Part shown: piece after piece, positions 24,760 to 33,516 of the stretch | Position numbering within the stretch: the first letter of the stretch is position 1 | Layout of the letters: the number at the start of each line of letters is the position of its first letter | DNA from: Aquitalea palustris | GTDB lineage: Bacteria > Pseudomonadota > Gammaproteobacteria > Burkholderiales > Chromobacteriaceae | DNA length: 56,566 nt | Assembly: GCF_003693445.1 (NCBI RefSeq) | Contig: NZ_RFAR01000038.1 | Span: 1 to 56,566, forward strand | Reading direction: 5' to 3' | The notes under the pieces: generated by a model | Databases searched by the model: none | What the model was told of the DNA's origin: nothing | The model's input: the letters and a program-made list of their open reading frames with translations, nothing else | Translations under genes and position numbers: made by a program

Positions 24760-26568
24760 ATGCAAACGCCTAGCCATCAACATCCGCAACAACTGGTTCA
24801 ACATTTGCAGCCGGCCATCTGGGCCAAGGTCAACCGCCTGCTGCTGCGCAAGGCCATTGCCGAGTTCTCCCACGAGCTGTTGCTGGCTCCACAATTGCAA
24901 CAGCAGCAGGGCGACTGGGGCAGCTACCGCCTGCCCATCCCGGATGGCAGCGGCGAATACACTTTCCGCGCCCGCGTGCTGGCGCTGGAGCACTGGCTGA
25001 TCGATGCCGCTTCGCTCAGCCGCAGCCTGCACGGGGCGCCGGCCGCGCTGGATGCGCTGGCCTTCATCATCGAATTCAAAGGTCTGCTGGGCATTGGCGA
25101 CGACATGATGCCGGTGTATCTGGAAGAGATCAGCAGCACCCTGTATGGCAGTGCCTACAAGCATGCCCGTGGCGGGCTGAGTGCCGAGGAGCTGACCCGT
25201 GCCGATTTCCAGTCGGTGGAAACCAGCATGATGGAAGGCCACCCCGGCTTTGTCGCCAATAACGGCCGCATCGGCTTCGATGCGGTGGACTACCTGCGCC
25301 ATGCGCCGGAAGCGGCCGCGCCACAGCGGCTGATCTGGCTGGCGGTGCACAAGTCGCGTGCCACCTTCTCGTGCGCGGCCGATCTGGACTACCAGCGCCT
25401 GCTGCAAGAAGAACTGGGCGGCGAGGCACTGGCCGGCTTTGCCCGCCAGCTGGCCGCACAGCAACTGGAGATGGACGACTACCTGCTGATGCCGGCCCAC
25501 CCCTGGCAGTGGTTCAACAAGCTGGCCATGTCCTTTGCGCCGGAGGTGGCACAGCGCCATATCGTCTGCCTGGGTTATGGCGAGGATGCCTATCTGGCGC
25601 AGCAGTCCATCCGCACCTTCTACAACATCAGCCAGCCGCAGCGCCGCTATGTGAAAACCGCGCTGTCCATTCTCAATATGGGCTTCATGCGTGGGCTGTC
25701 GCCGTATTACATGCTGGCCACCCCGGCCATCAACGACTGGATCCGCCAACTGGTGGACAGCGATGCCTACCTGCATCAGCAGGGCTTTGCCATCCTGCGC
25801 GAAGTGGCTTCCATCGGTTTTCGCAATCCCTATTTCGATGGCGGCATCAGCAAGGATTCGCCGTACAAGAAGATGTTGTCGGCGCTGTGGCGCGAAAGCC
25901 CGGCCGCGCTGCTGGGATCGGGCAAACGGCTGATGACCATGGCCGCGCTATTGCACATCGATGCCGCCGGGGAATCCTTGCTGGCGGCGCTGATCCACAG
26001 TTCCGGCCTGGATGCGCGCAGCTGGGTGGCGCGCTATCTGCAAGCCTATCTGGCACCGCTGCTGCACTGCTTCTACGCCCATGAACTGGTGTTCATGCCG
26101 CACGGGGAAAACCTCATCCTGCAGCTGGAAAACAATATTCCGCAGCGCGCCATCATGAAGGACATTGCCGAGGAAGCCGCCATCCTGAATCCGGATGCCG
26201 CCCTGCCGCCTGCCGTGGCGCGGCTGGCGGTGAAGGTGCCGGAGGAGATGAAGCTGCTGGCGCTGTTTACCGATGTGTTCGACGGCTTCTTCCGCTACCT
26301 GGCGGCCATTCTGGATGAGCACTGCGACCTGCCGGAGCAGGTGTTCTGGCAGGAGGTGGCCGGGTGCATACAGGGCTATCAACAGCAATTCCCGCAACTG
26401 GCCGAGCGCTTTGCCCGCTACGACCTGTTCATGCCGGAGTTTGCCCGCTCATGCCTGAACCGGCTGCAACTGGGCAATAACCAGCAGATGCTGGATCTGG
26501 CCAATCCGGCTGGCAATCTGAAGTTTGCCGGCACCCTGCACAATCCACTGGCCAGCCATGCCGTTTGA
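24760..26568 (+). CDS. NRPS-independent siderophore synthetase, type C (AlcC/DesD-like)
   Basis: A 602-residue IucA/IucC-family synthetase. It has the nucleotide/substrate motif EGHPGFVANNGRIGF (about residues 159-173), characteristic of the type C group that oligomerises and cyclises succinyl-hydroxy-diamines (AlcC, PubC, BibC, DesD). It also has STLYGSAYKHARGG, MPAHPWQW, KTALSILNMGFMRGLSPYY, the active-site HGENLILQLENNIPQRAIMKD region, and an FhuF-like C-terminal extension. AAGGA precedes the ATG. Expected product: alcaligin-, putrebactin-, bisucaberin- or desferrioxamine-like hydroxamate. Which one depends on the diamine, and no decarboxylase is in the window. Confidence 0.93.
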   Translation: MQTPSHQHPQQLVQHLQPAIWAKVNRLLLRKAIAEFSHELLLAPQLQQQQGDWGSYRLPIPDGSGEYTFRARVLALEHWLIDAASLSRSLHGAPAALDALAFIIEFKGLLGIGDDMMPVYLEEISSTLYGSAYKHARGGLSAEELTRADFQSVETSMMEGHPGFVANNGRIGFDAVDYLRHAPEAAAPQRLIWLAVHKSRATFSCAADLDYQRLLQEELGGEALAGFARQLAAQQLEMDDYLLMPAHPWQWFNKLAMSFAPEVAQRHIVCLGYGEDAYLAQQSIRTFYNISQPQRRYVKTALSILNMGFMRGLSPYYMLATPAINDWIRQLVDSDAYLHQQGFAILREVASIGFRNPYFDGGISKDSPYKKMLSALWRESPAALLGSGKRLMTMAALLHIDAAGESLLAALIHSSGLDARSWVARYLQAYLAPLLHCFYAHELVFMPHGENLILQLENNIPQRAIMKDIAEEAAILNPDAALPPAVARLAVKVPEEMKLLALFTDVFDGFFRYLAAILDEHCDLPEQVFWQEVAGCIQGYQQQFPQLAERFARYDLFMPEFARSCLNRLQLGNNQQMLDLANPAGNLKFAGTLHNPLASHAV

Positions 26569-27340
26569 CGCCAGCACCGCAGGCGAGGGTAGTGCGCTGG
26601 GCCAGTTGCTACAACAGCTGGCCCAGGCGCTGCCCGGTCTGGATGGCCGCATAGGCGAGGCCGCCGCCGACGAGTTTGCCCTGGCGGCGGCCGGCCCGGC
26701 CATTGGCCAGCTGCTGCTGCATTTGCGCAGCCGGCATCCGGAAGCCGGCCCGCATTACTGGGGCTGCCGTAGCTGGGGCCTGCTGCTGTGGCAGCCGGCT
26801 TACGCCACGGTGCTGGCGGTGGAGCTGGCGGGAGCCCTGCCGGACTGGAGCTCCATGCAGCAATGCCTGCTGCCCGGCATGGTGGCCGGTTTTTCCCTGC
26901 CGGCGCAGCCGCTGCGCCATGGGTCGGCAGCCAGTCTGCGCCCGCCAGCGGCCGCGCAGCTGAGCGCCATCGCCGCCACCGTGTTGCCGCAACTGGCCGC
27001 GCAGCAGCCCTTGCATGCCAAGCTGGCTGGTCGCTTGTTGGCCGATTGCGTGGTGGCGGCCTTGCTGTTGTTGCAGCGACTGCAACCGGCGCGCGACAAC
27101 GCCGCCATCGAACAATTGACCGGGCAATGGCTGAGCGCACTGGGCTTGCCGCAGGCCAGCGGCGTGTGGCCGGTAACGCTGGAAAACGGTGGCGAGCGGC
27201 TGGCGCTGGCGCGGCGTGCCTGCTGCCAGCATTTCCGCCGTTGCGATGGTGCGCTGTGCAGCACCTGCCCGAAATTGCAAGTAACAGCGCGTGTGGCGCT
27301 GCTGAGAGAGGAGTGGGCGCAGCATGCTGACCCTGCGTGA
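26558..27340 (+). CDS. fhuF: FhuF-type [2Fe-2S] ferric-siderophore reductase
   Basis: A 260-residue protein with the diagnostic FhuF cluster motif near its C-terminus: CC-x10-C-x2-C (CCQHFRRCDGALCSTC, about residues 226-241). FhuF proteins reduce ferric hydroxamates in the cytoplasm to release iron. The start overlaps the synthetase by 11 bp and the end overlaps the ABC ATPase by 17 bp, so it is an integral part of the biosynthesis/uptake operon. The rest of the protein is divergent from E. coli FhuF, as is usual. Confidence 0.88.
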   Translation: MPFDASTAGEGSALGQLLQQLAQALPGLDGRIGEAAADEFALAAAGPAIGQLLLHLRSRHPEAGPHYWGCRSWGLLLWQPAYATVLAVELAGALPDWSSMQQCLLPGMVAGFSLPAQPLRHGSAASLRPPAAAQLSAIAATVLPQLAAQQPLHAKLAGRLLADCVVAALLLLQRLQPARDNAAIEQLTGQWLSALGLPQASGVWPVTLENGGERLALARRACCQHFRRCDGALCSTCPKLQVTARVALLREEWAQHADPA

Positions 27341-28091
27341 TATCCGTGTGGAGCGGCAAGGCCGTAGCGTATTGCAACTGCCGGCCTTGCAGCTGGATGG
27401 CCGGGCTTTCACCGTCATCCTGGGGCATAACGGCTCCGGCAAATCCACCTTGATGAACCTGCTGGCGCGCCAGTTACAGCCCGATCAGGGACAGTTGCAC
27501 TTGCATGGCCAGCCGCTGAACCGGCTGTCGGCGCGGCAGTTTGCCCGTGCCGTGGCTTATTTGCCGCAGCGCCTGCCCGAGGTGGCCGGGCTGACCGTAG
27601 CCGAGCTGGTGGGGCTGGGGCGCTATCCCTGGCAGGGCGCATTTGGCCGCTGGAGTGCTGCAGACAGTGCCATCGTGGCCGAGGCCATGCGTGCTGCCGA
27701 TGTGATGCAGCACGCCGCACACGAGGCCGAGCTATTGTCTGGTGGCGAGCGCCAGCGCGCCTGGATTGCCATGCTGCTGGCGCAGCAGTCGCCGCTGTTG
27801 CTGCTGGACGAACCGACTTCGGCGCTGGACCTGGCACACCAATACCAGCTGATGGGCCTGCTGCGGCAGCTTAACCGCGACAGCGGCCGTGGCGTGGTGG
27901 TGGTGCTGCACGACATCAATCTGGCGGCTCGCCATGCCGACCGCATCGTCGCCTTGCAGCAAGGGCGCTTGTATTTCGATGGCTCGCCGCTGGAGCTGCT
28001 GCATTCGCCGCGCCTGTCAGGGCTGTACGGGGTGGATATCCAGCTGCTGCCGCAGGCCGGCCAGCCCTGTCCGGTAGCGGTGGTGGCCTGA
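27324..28091 (+). CDS. Ferric-siderophore ABC transporter ATPase (FhuC/FecE-like)
   Basis: A 255-residue ABC ATPase of the iron-siderophore/B12 family. Walker A GHNGSGKST (about residues 34-42), Q-loop in YLPQRLP, signature LSGGERQR, Walker B LLLLDEPTSALD, and switch His in VLHDINLAARHAD. Encoded between fhuF and the fused permease; it powers import of the ferric hydroxamate from the periplasm. Confidence 0.94.
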   Translation: MLTLRDIRVERQGRSVLQLPALQLDGRAFTVILGHNGSGKSTLMNLLARQLQPDQGQLHLHGQPLNRLSARQFARAVAYLPQRLPEVAGLTVAELVGLGRYPWQGAFGRWSAADSAIVAEAMRAADVMQHAAHEAELLSGGERQRAWIAMLLAQQSPLLLLDEPTSALDLAHQYQLMGLLRQLNRDSGRGVVVVLHDINLAARHADRIVALQQGRLYFDGSPLELLHSPRLSGLYGVDIQLLPQAGQPCPVAVVA

Positions 28092-28092
28092 G

Positions 28093-30120
28093 ATGCAAGC
28101 AGTCATCACCTTGTTATTACCTGCCAGCTGGCGTGGCTGGCGCTATCCGCTGCTGCTATGCGGCCTGCTGGGCTTGTTGTCCTTACACCTGTGGCTAGAT
28201 GGCGGGCTGCACCCGGCCGCACAGTGGGCGCAGCTGTGGCAGGCACCGGTCGATTTCAGCGGCCTGCAATTCCACTATGCGGCCTTGCCGCGTGCGGCAA
28301 TGGCCCTGCTGGTGGGGGCTGCACTGGGTTTGTCCGGCAGCGTGCTGCAGCAGCTGACCGGCAACCGGCTGGTGTCGCCAATGACGCTGGGCCTGTCGGC
28401 CGGGGCATGGCTGGGGGTGGTGCTGGCCAGTATCTTCCTGCCCGGCGTGCTGGCGCTGCACCCGGCCTGGCCGGCGCTGGGCGGGGCCATGCTGGCGCTG
28501 GGGCTGGTCTTGCTGCTGGCCGGGCCGCAGGGGCTGAACGGCTTGCCGCTGGTGCTGGGCGGCATGGCGGTCAACCTGCTGCTGGGCGCGCTGGCGACGG
28601 CGCTGGTGCTGCTGCACGACCAGTACGCGCGCAATCTGTTTGTCTGGGGTGCTGGCGATCTGGCTCAGATCGACTGGCAATGGACGCTGTGGCTGCTGCC
28701 CCGGCTCAGCCCGGCCCTGCTCTTGCTATGGCTGGCTCCGCGCCCGCTGTCGCTGCTGGTGCTGGGGCTGGCCGCTGCGCGTGGCCGTGGCGTGGCCATC
28801 AGCACCATTCTGTTATTGCTGCTGGCAGCGTTGTGGCTGAGTGCGGTGTCGGTGGCGGCGGTGGGGCTGATCGGCTTCATCGGCCTGGTCGCGCCCAATC
28901 TGGCCAGCCTGCTCGGTGCACGCCAGCCACGGGCGCAGCTGGCTGCCAGCGCGCTGCTGGGGGCACTGTGCCTGCTGGGTAGTGATTGTCTGGCACTGGC
29001 CTTCAGTCAGTGGGCGGGTGATAGCCTGCCCAGCGGTGCGGTGACTGCCTTGCTGGGCGCACCGGCCTTGCTGTGGCTGGCGCGGCGTAATCTGCGGCCG
29101 GCACAGCAGGCGGCTGCACCACCCAGTGTGGTGGCTGGCCAGCGGCGCTGGGGCAGGGGAGGCTGGCTGCTGGCGGTTTCCCTGTTACTGCTGCTGACCC
29201 TGCTGAGTGTTTGCCTGTCGCCGATGCCTGCTGGCGGGCAACTGCGCTGGGTGCTGGGCTGGCCGGAAGCGCTGCTCTGGTCCTTGCGCTGGCCGCGCAG
29301 CCTGGTGGCGCTCAGTGCCGGCGCCGGGCTGGCGATGGCCGGGGTGTTGCTGCAACGGCTATTGCGCAATCCGCTGGCCAGCCCCGATCTGCTGGGCCTG
29401 TCGGCTGGCGGCAGCCTGGCCTTGTTGCTGGCAGCCAGCTGGCTGGGGCAGCCTCTGCTACAGGGCGGGCCGCTGCTGGTATTGGCCGGCACCCTGCTGG
29501 TGTTGGGGCTGCTGTTGTGGCTGGGGCGCAGGCAAGGCTACGCCCCCGGCATGATGGCGCTGAGCGGCATTGCCCTGGCGGCCTTGCTGGATGCGCTGCT
29601 GCAGGCAGTGCTGGCCAAGGGGACGGCGGACAGCTTTGCCGTGTTGGGCTGGCTGGCCGGTTCCAGTTACCGGGTCAGCGGCGCACAGGCGCTATGGCTG
29701 AGCCTGGCGGTGCTGCTACTGGGCATGCTGGCGCTGGCGGCGCAACGGGTGCTGGCCTTGCTGTCCACCGGCGATGGCGTGGCGCAGGGGCGCGGTCTGG
29801 TGCTGGAACGGGCGCGGCTGGGCTTGCTGCTGCTGGTGGCCTTGCTGACGGCGGTGGTGACGGCAGTGCTGGGGCCGGTGGCTTTTCTGGGCTTGCTGGC
29901 TCCGCATATCGCTGCGCTGCTGGGCGCACGCCGGCCGGTGGCACAGTTGCTCTTGGCGGCCATGCTGGGGGCGATGCTGCTGCTGCTGGCCGACTGGCTG
30001 GGGCGGGTACTGATCTATCCACGGCAGTTGCCGCTGGGCATGCTGGCCTCGGTGTTGTGCGGGGCCTATTTCATCGTGCTGCTGTGCTGGCAACGGCTGC
30101 GCCGTGGGGGTGGGCGATGA
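28093..30120 (+). CDS. Fused ferric-siderophore ABC permease (FhuB-like, two FecCD domains)
   Basis: A 675-residue membrane protein made of two tandem FecCD/BtuC-type permease halves, as in E. coli FhuB (660 aa). The first half has MTLGLSAGAWLGVVLA and VGLIGFIGLVAPNLASLLGARQP; the second half repeats these as LLGLSAGGSLALLLA and LGPVAFLGLLAPHIAALLGARRP. Each half should have about 10 TM helices. Starts 1 bp after the ATPase stop and overlaps the binding-protein gene by ATGA. Confidence 0.94.
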   Translation: MQAVITLLLPASWRGWRYPLLLCGLLGLLSLHLWLDGGLHPAAQWAQLWQAPVDFSGLQFHYAALPRAAMALLVGAALGLSGSVLQQLTGNRLVSPMTLGLSAGAWLGVVLASIFLPGVLALHPAWPALGGAMLALGLVLLLAGPQGLNGLPLVLGGMAVNLLLGALATALVLLHDQYARNLFVWGAGDLAQIDWQWTLWLLPRLSPALLLLWLAPRPLSLLVLGLAAARGRGVAISTILLLLLAALWLSAVSVAAVGLIGFIGLVAPNLASLLGARQPRAQLAASALLGALCLLGSDCLALAFSQWAGDSLPSGAVTALLGAPALLWLARRNLRPAQQAAAPPSVVAGQRRWGRGGWLLAVSLLLLLTLLSVCLSPMPAGGQLRWVLGWPEALLWSLRWPRSLVALSAGAGLAMAGVLLQRLLRNPLASPDLLGLSAGGSLALLLAASWLGQPLLQGGPLLVLAGTLLVLGLLLWLGRRQGYAPGMMALSGIALAALLDALLQAVLAKGTADSFAVLGWLAGSSYRVSGAQALWLSLAVLLLGMLALAAQRVLALLSTGDGVAQGRGLVLERARLGLLLLVALLTAVVTAVLGPVAFLGLLAPHIAALLGARRPVAQLLLAAMLGAMLLLLADWLGRVLIYPRQLPLGMLASVLCGAYFIVLLCWQRLRRGGGR

Positions 30121-31064
30121 GCTTGCGCGTACTGCTTTGTTGCTTTGTCGTCTGGCTGGCCGGCAGCTTGCTGCCGGCCATGGCGGGGGGAATGGATGAA
30201 CTGGAACAGGCCAGCCGCCAGCCGGCGGGCTCGCCGCCGCAACGCATTGTCGCCCTGAGCTGGGAGGCGGCGGAAAACCTGCTGGAACTGGGCATTACCC
30301 CGCTGGCGGTGGCAGATGCCGATGACTACCGGCAGTGGGTGGTACGTCCGCGCCTGCCGGCGCAGGTGCCGTCGGCCGGCAGCCGGCTGGAACCCAATCT
30401 GGAGCTATTGGCCAGCCTCAAGCCGCAGCTGATCATCATCAGCCCCACTTTGCTGTCCATGCGCAGCAGCCTGCAGCGCATTGCCCCGGTGTTGAATATC
30501 GACGCCTATCAGCCGGGGCAGGATCATGCGCAGGCAGCCGAGCGCATCCTGCTGCAACTGGGGCGGGTGCTGGGGCGGCAGCTGCAGGCGCAGCAGCGCT
30601 TGCAGCTGCTGGAGCAAGGCTTTGCCGGTTTGCGCCAGCAGTTGCAGGCGCGTGGTGCTGCTGCCTGGCCCACGGTGCAGGTCATCCGCTTTGCCAACCC
30701 GTCCATGGTGTATGTCTACGGCAGCAATGCCATGCCGGTGCTGGCCCTGCGCCGGTTGGGCCTGCGCACCACGGCGCAGCCGGCGCCCTCGGTATGGGGT
30801 GTCAGCCAGCAGCGGGTGGGTCAGCTGCTGGCGTTGCGCCAGGATATCGTGCTGTATCAGCAGCCCTTTGCCGCCGCGCCGCAGCTGTTTGCCAGCCCCT
30901 TGTGGCAGGGCCTGCCCTTTGTGCGGCAGCAGCGCTTTGCCGCCGTGGCGCCGGCCTGGAGCTATGGCGGTGCGGCCTCGCTGCTCTATCTGGCACAGGG
31001 CATGACCGCTGCCCTGCTGCAATTACCCATCGCAGCGGCGGCCAGCAGGCCATCTTTACGCTAG
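30117..31064 (+). CDS. Periplasmic ferric-siderophore-binding protein (FhuD-like)
   Basis: A 315-residue class III binding protein: signal peptide (VLLCCFVVWLAGSLLPAMAGG), then RIVALSWEAAENLLELGITPLAVAD and EPNLELLASLKPQLIIISP, the usual start of FhuD/FepB-type folds, and a long central helix. Last gene of the operon, coupled to the permease by ATGA. It delivers the ferric hydroxamate to the FhuB-like permease. Confidence 0.92.
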   Translation: MSLRVLLCCFVVWLAGSLLPAMAGGMDELEQASRQPAGSPPQRIVALSWEAAENLLELGITPLAVADADDYRQWVVRPRLPAQVPSAGSRLEPNLELLASLKPQLIIISPTLLSMRSSLQRIAPVLNIDAYQPGQDHAQAAERILLQLGRVLGRQLQAQQRLQLLEQGFAGLRQQLQARGAAAWPTVQVIRFANPSMVYVYGSNAMPVLALRRLGLRTTAQPAPSVWGVSQQRVGQLLALRQDIVLYQQPFAAAPQLFASPLWQGLPFVRQQRFAAVAPAWSYGGAASLLYLAQGMTAALLQLPIAAAASRPSLR

Positions 31065-31304
31065 CGCGGCATGGCGCTGTTTGCCGCCGCCTGCCGTGGC
31101 TGGCGGCTGGCACTTGGATAAGTTGAAAAGTGTGGCGTCCAGTGCATTTTTCTTCCAGATATGGTGTTTTTTCCTGGTTTTTACTCCTTGTGCATTTTTC
31201 CTGGCAAAGCCATTTCTTTCAATGACTTGCCTGCCATTTTTCGAGCGGCGGACGCGCTGATTTGCTGTTTAAAATATTATTCATTGTGGTGTTTTATTAA
31301 ACGC

Positions 31305-31318
31305 ATGATTAGAATCAT
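31305..31318. promoter_or_regulatory. Candidate operator palindrome upstream of gabP
   Basis: ATGATTAGAATCAT: perfect 6-bp arms around a 2-bp centre, in AT-rich DNA about 310 bp upstream of the permease start. The binding protein is unknown; assigned from symmetry only. Confidence 0.35.
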
Positions 31319-31581
31319 CAGGCCGGCAACTCTTGTAAAGTTCATTCAATACAAGGATTTGACTACTTTGGATATTGTAGTCAATGGCTTGCTGTTTAAA
31401 AAAATGCCATTTTTTTACCGCATGGCAGCATAAACAGTAGCCGTGCTGACAAATGCCGCAAGCATCCCGAATCGGCCTGCATGGGCTGCGCCCGCTACCG
31501 GGCTGGCCGTGGTCTTGTCGGCAGCAGGCAAGCAGTAATGTGGGTCACTTTCACCGCTACAAAAACAAAAAATGTTATTAG

Positions 31582-31610
31582 CCGGCGGACCTGCCCACGC
31601 GGGCCGCCGG
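31582..31610 (+). promoter_or_regulatory. Hairpin directly upstream of the gabP RBS
   Basis: CCGGCGG (31582-31588) pairs with CCGCCGG (31604-31610), ending 2 bp before the GGGAG ribosome-binding region. It could act as an attenuating or translational control structure, or simply be 3' of an unseen leader. Folding prediction needed. Confidence 0.35.
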
Positions 31611-31626
31611 TTTGGGAGATTCTTTC

Positions 31627-33027
31627 ATGAGTGCTTCATCTCAAGGTTTGAGCCACGGGCTCAAGCAGCGTCACGTCACCATGCTGTCCATTGCCGGTGT
31701 CATCGGTGCCGGTTTGTTTGTCGGCTCCGGCCACGCCATCGCCGAAGCCGGCCCTGCCGTGCTGATTGCCTATGCCATGGCCGGCCTGCTGGTGGTGCTG
31801 GTCATGCGCATGCTGGGTGAAATGGCGGTAGCCGCGCCGGATACCGGCTCGTTTTCCACCTATGCCGACCGTGCCATCGGCCACTGGGCCGGCTACATCA
31901 TCGGCTGGCTGTACTGGTGGTTCTGGGTATTGGTGATTCCGCTGGAAGCCAACGCTGCCGCCACCATCCTGCATGCCTGGTTTGCCGGCGTGCCGATGTG
32001 GGCCTTTGCCCTGGGCATTACCGTACTGCTTACCATCACCAATCTGTTCAGCGTGAAGAACTACGGCGAGTTCGAGTTCTGGTTTGCGCTGGTGAAAGTG
32101 GTGGCAATTGTTGCCTTCCTGGCGGTGGCCGGTGCGGCCATGCTGGGCCTGATTCCGGGCAGCCAGGTCAGTGGCACTGCCCGCCTGTTTGATCACGGCG
32201 GCTTCATGCCCAATGGCTTTGGCGCCGTGCTGGGTGCCATGCTGACCACCATGTTCACCTTCCTCGGGACCGAGATCGTCACCATCGCGGCGGCTGAATC
32301 GGACAACCCGCAGCAGCAGATCACCAAGGCCACCAATTCGGTGGTATGGCGGATCAGCCTGTTCTATCTGGGTTCCATCTTTGTGGTGACCGCGCTGGTG
32401 GCGTGGAACGATCCGCAACTGGCCGCTCTGGGTTCCTACCAGCGCACGCTGCAGCTGATCGGTATTCCCAATGCCAAGGCCATTGTTGACGTAGTGGTAT
32501 TGGTGTCGGTAGCCAGCTGTCTCAACTCCGCGCTGTATACCGCCTCGCGCATGCTGTACTCGCTGTCCAGCCGTGGCGATGCCCTGAAGATGTTTGGCGA
32601 TATCGCCGCCAACGGCACGCCGCAAAAGGCGGTGCTTGGCTCCATGGTGGTGGGCTTCATCACCGTGATTGCCAACTACCTGGTACCCAAGGAAGTGTTC
32701 GACATCCTGTTGGCTACCTCCGGCACCATCGCCCTGCTGGTGTACCTGGTGATTGCCATTTCCCAGCTGCGCATGCGTCAGCGCATGGAGGCCAATGGTG
32801 AAACGCCGGCCTTCCGCATGTGGATGTTCCCGACACTGACCTGGATTGTCATCGTGTTCATCTGCGCCGTGGTATTGCTGATGGCCATCCGTCCCGAGCA
32901 CCAGGTCGAAGTGATCAGCACCGGTGCACTGGCCGTGGCATTGCTGGCGGTGGGCTGGATTCGCTCCCGTCTGTACGGCACGCCGTGGATGGAGTCACGC
33001 CCGGCCAAGGTGGCCACGCAGTCCTGA
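31627..33027 (+). CDS. gabP: Amino-acid permease, GABA permease-like
   Basis: A 466-residue APC-family permease, the same length as E. coli GabP and closely similar to it through SIAGVIGAGLFVGSG, MRMLGEMAVAAPDTGSFSTYAD and IIGWLYWWFWVLVIPLEAN, with about 12 TM helices. It probably imports 4-aminobutyrate or a related amino acid by proton symport. ATG 31627 is used, with GGGAG 8 bp upstream; a TTG frame 15 bp earlier overlaps that site. It is monocistronic, followed by a strong terminator. A nearby FAD oxidase / aldehyde dehydrogenase set (35-39 kb) would generate or use such substrates. Confidence 0.9.
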   Translation: MSASSQGLSHGLKQRHVTMLSIAGVIGAGLFVGSGHAIAEAGPAVLIAYAMAGLLVVLVMRMLGEMAVAAPDTGSFSTYADRAIGHWAGYIIGWLYWWFWVLVIPLEANAAATILHAWFAGVPMWAFALGITVLLTITNLFSVKNYGEFEFWFALVKVVAIVAFLAVAGAAMLGLIPGSQVSGTARLFDHGGFMPNGFGAVLGAMLTTMFTFLGTEIVTIAAAESDNPQQQITKATNSVVWRISLFYLGSIFVVTALVAWNDPQLAALGSYQRTLQLIGIPNAKAIVDVVVLVSVASCLNSALYTASRMLYSLSSRGDALKMFGDIAANGTPQKAVLGSMVVGFITVIANYLVPKEVFDILLATSGTIALLVYLVIAISQLRMRQRMEANGETPAFRMWMFPTLTWIVIVFICAVVLLMAIRPEHQVEVISTGALAVALLAVGWIRSRLYGTPWMESRPAKVATQS

Positions 33028-33516
33028 GCGGCCGATTATCCGTTTTTGCTTTCCCTGACGACCCTTAGCATCACTTACGCCCCCGCAAGGGGGCTTTTTT
33101 TTGTCGCCGCCGGCTCCTGTCAGGCTGTACTTTCCCTTACACAAGGCACACGATTGCTTACATACGGTAGCGGGAAGCAAGGCTAGAATGTAAACAGTTA
33201 CTTGCTATGATTTAAAATAATGGCAGCCACACCAGCCTGGTGAACTTGTGCCGCCTGATCCGGCCATAAGCGGTGCTTGTCGCGCCCTGGACGCTGCCTA
33301 GCCTGCTGGCCATATTGGTGCAGCCTGGGTCGGCCCACCTTGCAGCAGCAGGGACCTGATGCCATGTATCAGCTGTTCTGATTGCAGCGGCCAGCCCGGC
33401 TTGTGGCGCTGGCTAACCATAACCATGAAGGCCGCCATCGTGCGCCGCTTGCGGTGGGCACGGACGGTATCTGTATCGGGCATGCAGCATGCTCATCCCG
33501 TAACAAGGAGTCTACG
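33028..33516. other. Intergenic region gabP - OmpA-like lipoprotein
   Basis: About 490 bp. It begins with the gabP terminator (33079-33102), then an AT-richer stretch near 33180-33230 (TTGCTATGATTTAAAAT) that could hold the promoter of the downstream lipoprotein gene, leaving a long untranslated leader of about 300 bp. No gene is supported. Confidence 0.5.
33079..33102 (+). terminator. Intrinsic terminator of gabP
   Basis: GCCCCC-GCAA-GGGGGC stem-loop followed directly by eight T residues: a textbook rho-independent terminator 51 bp after the gabP stop. Confidence 0.95.

Larger units (their letters stand above)
31065..31626. other. Long AT-rich intergenic region upstream of gabP
   Basis: About 560 bp with much lower GC (notably 31120-31420) than its neighbours. 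It holds a GC hairpin just after the FhuD-like stop (about 31086-31107, no T-run), a 14-bp palindrome ATGATTAGAATCAT (31305-31318), many T-runs, and a hairpin just before the gabP ribosome-binding site (31582-31610). A 90-codon open frame at 31161-31433 has no recognisable domain and no convincing RBS. It looks like a regulatory region or acquired DNA, not a gene. Confidence 0.55.

Noticed and set aside
31161-31433. 90-codon open frame in the AT-rich gap before gabP
   Set aside because: No clear ribosome-binding site, no domain, and the low-GC region gives such frames by chance. Listed only as part of the intergenic description.
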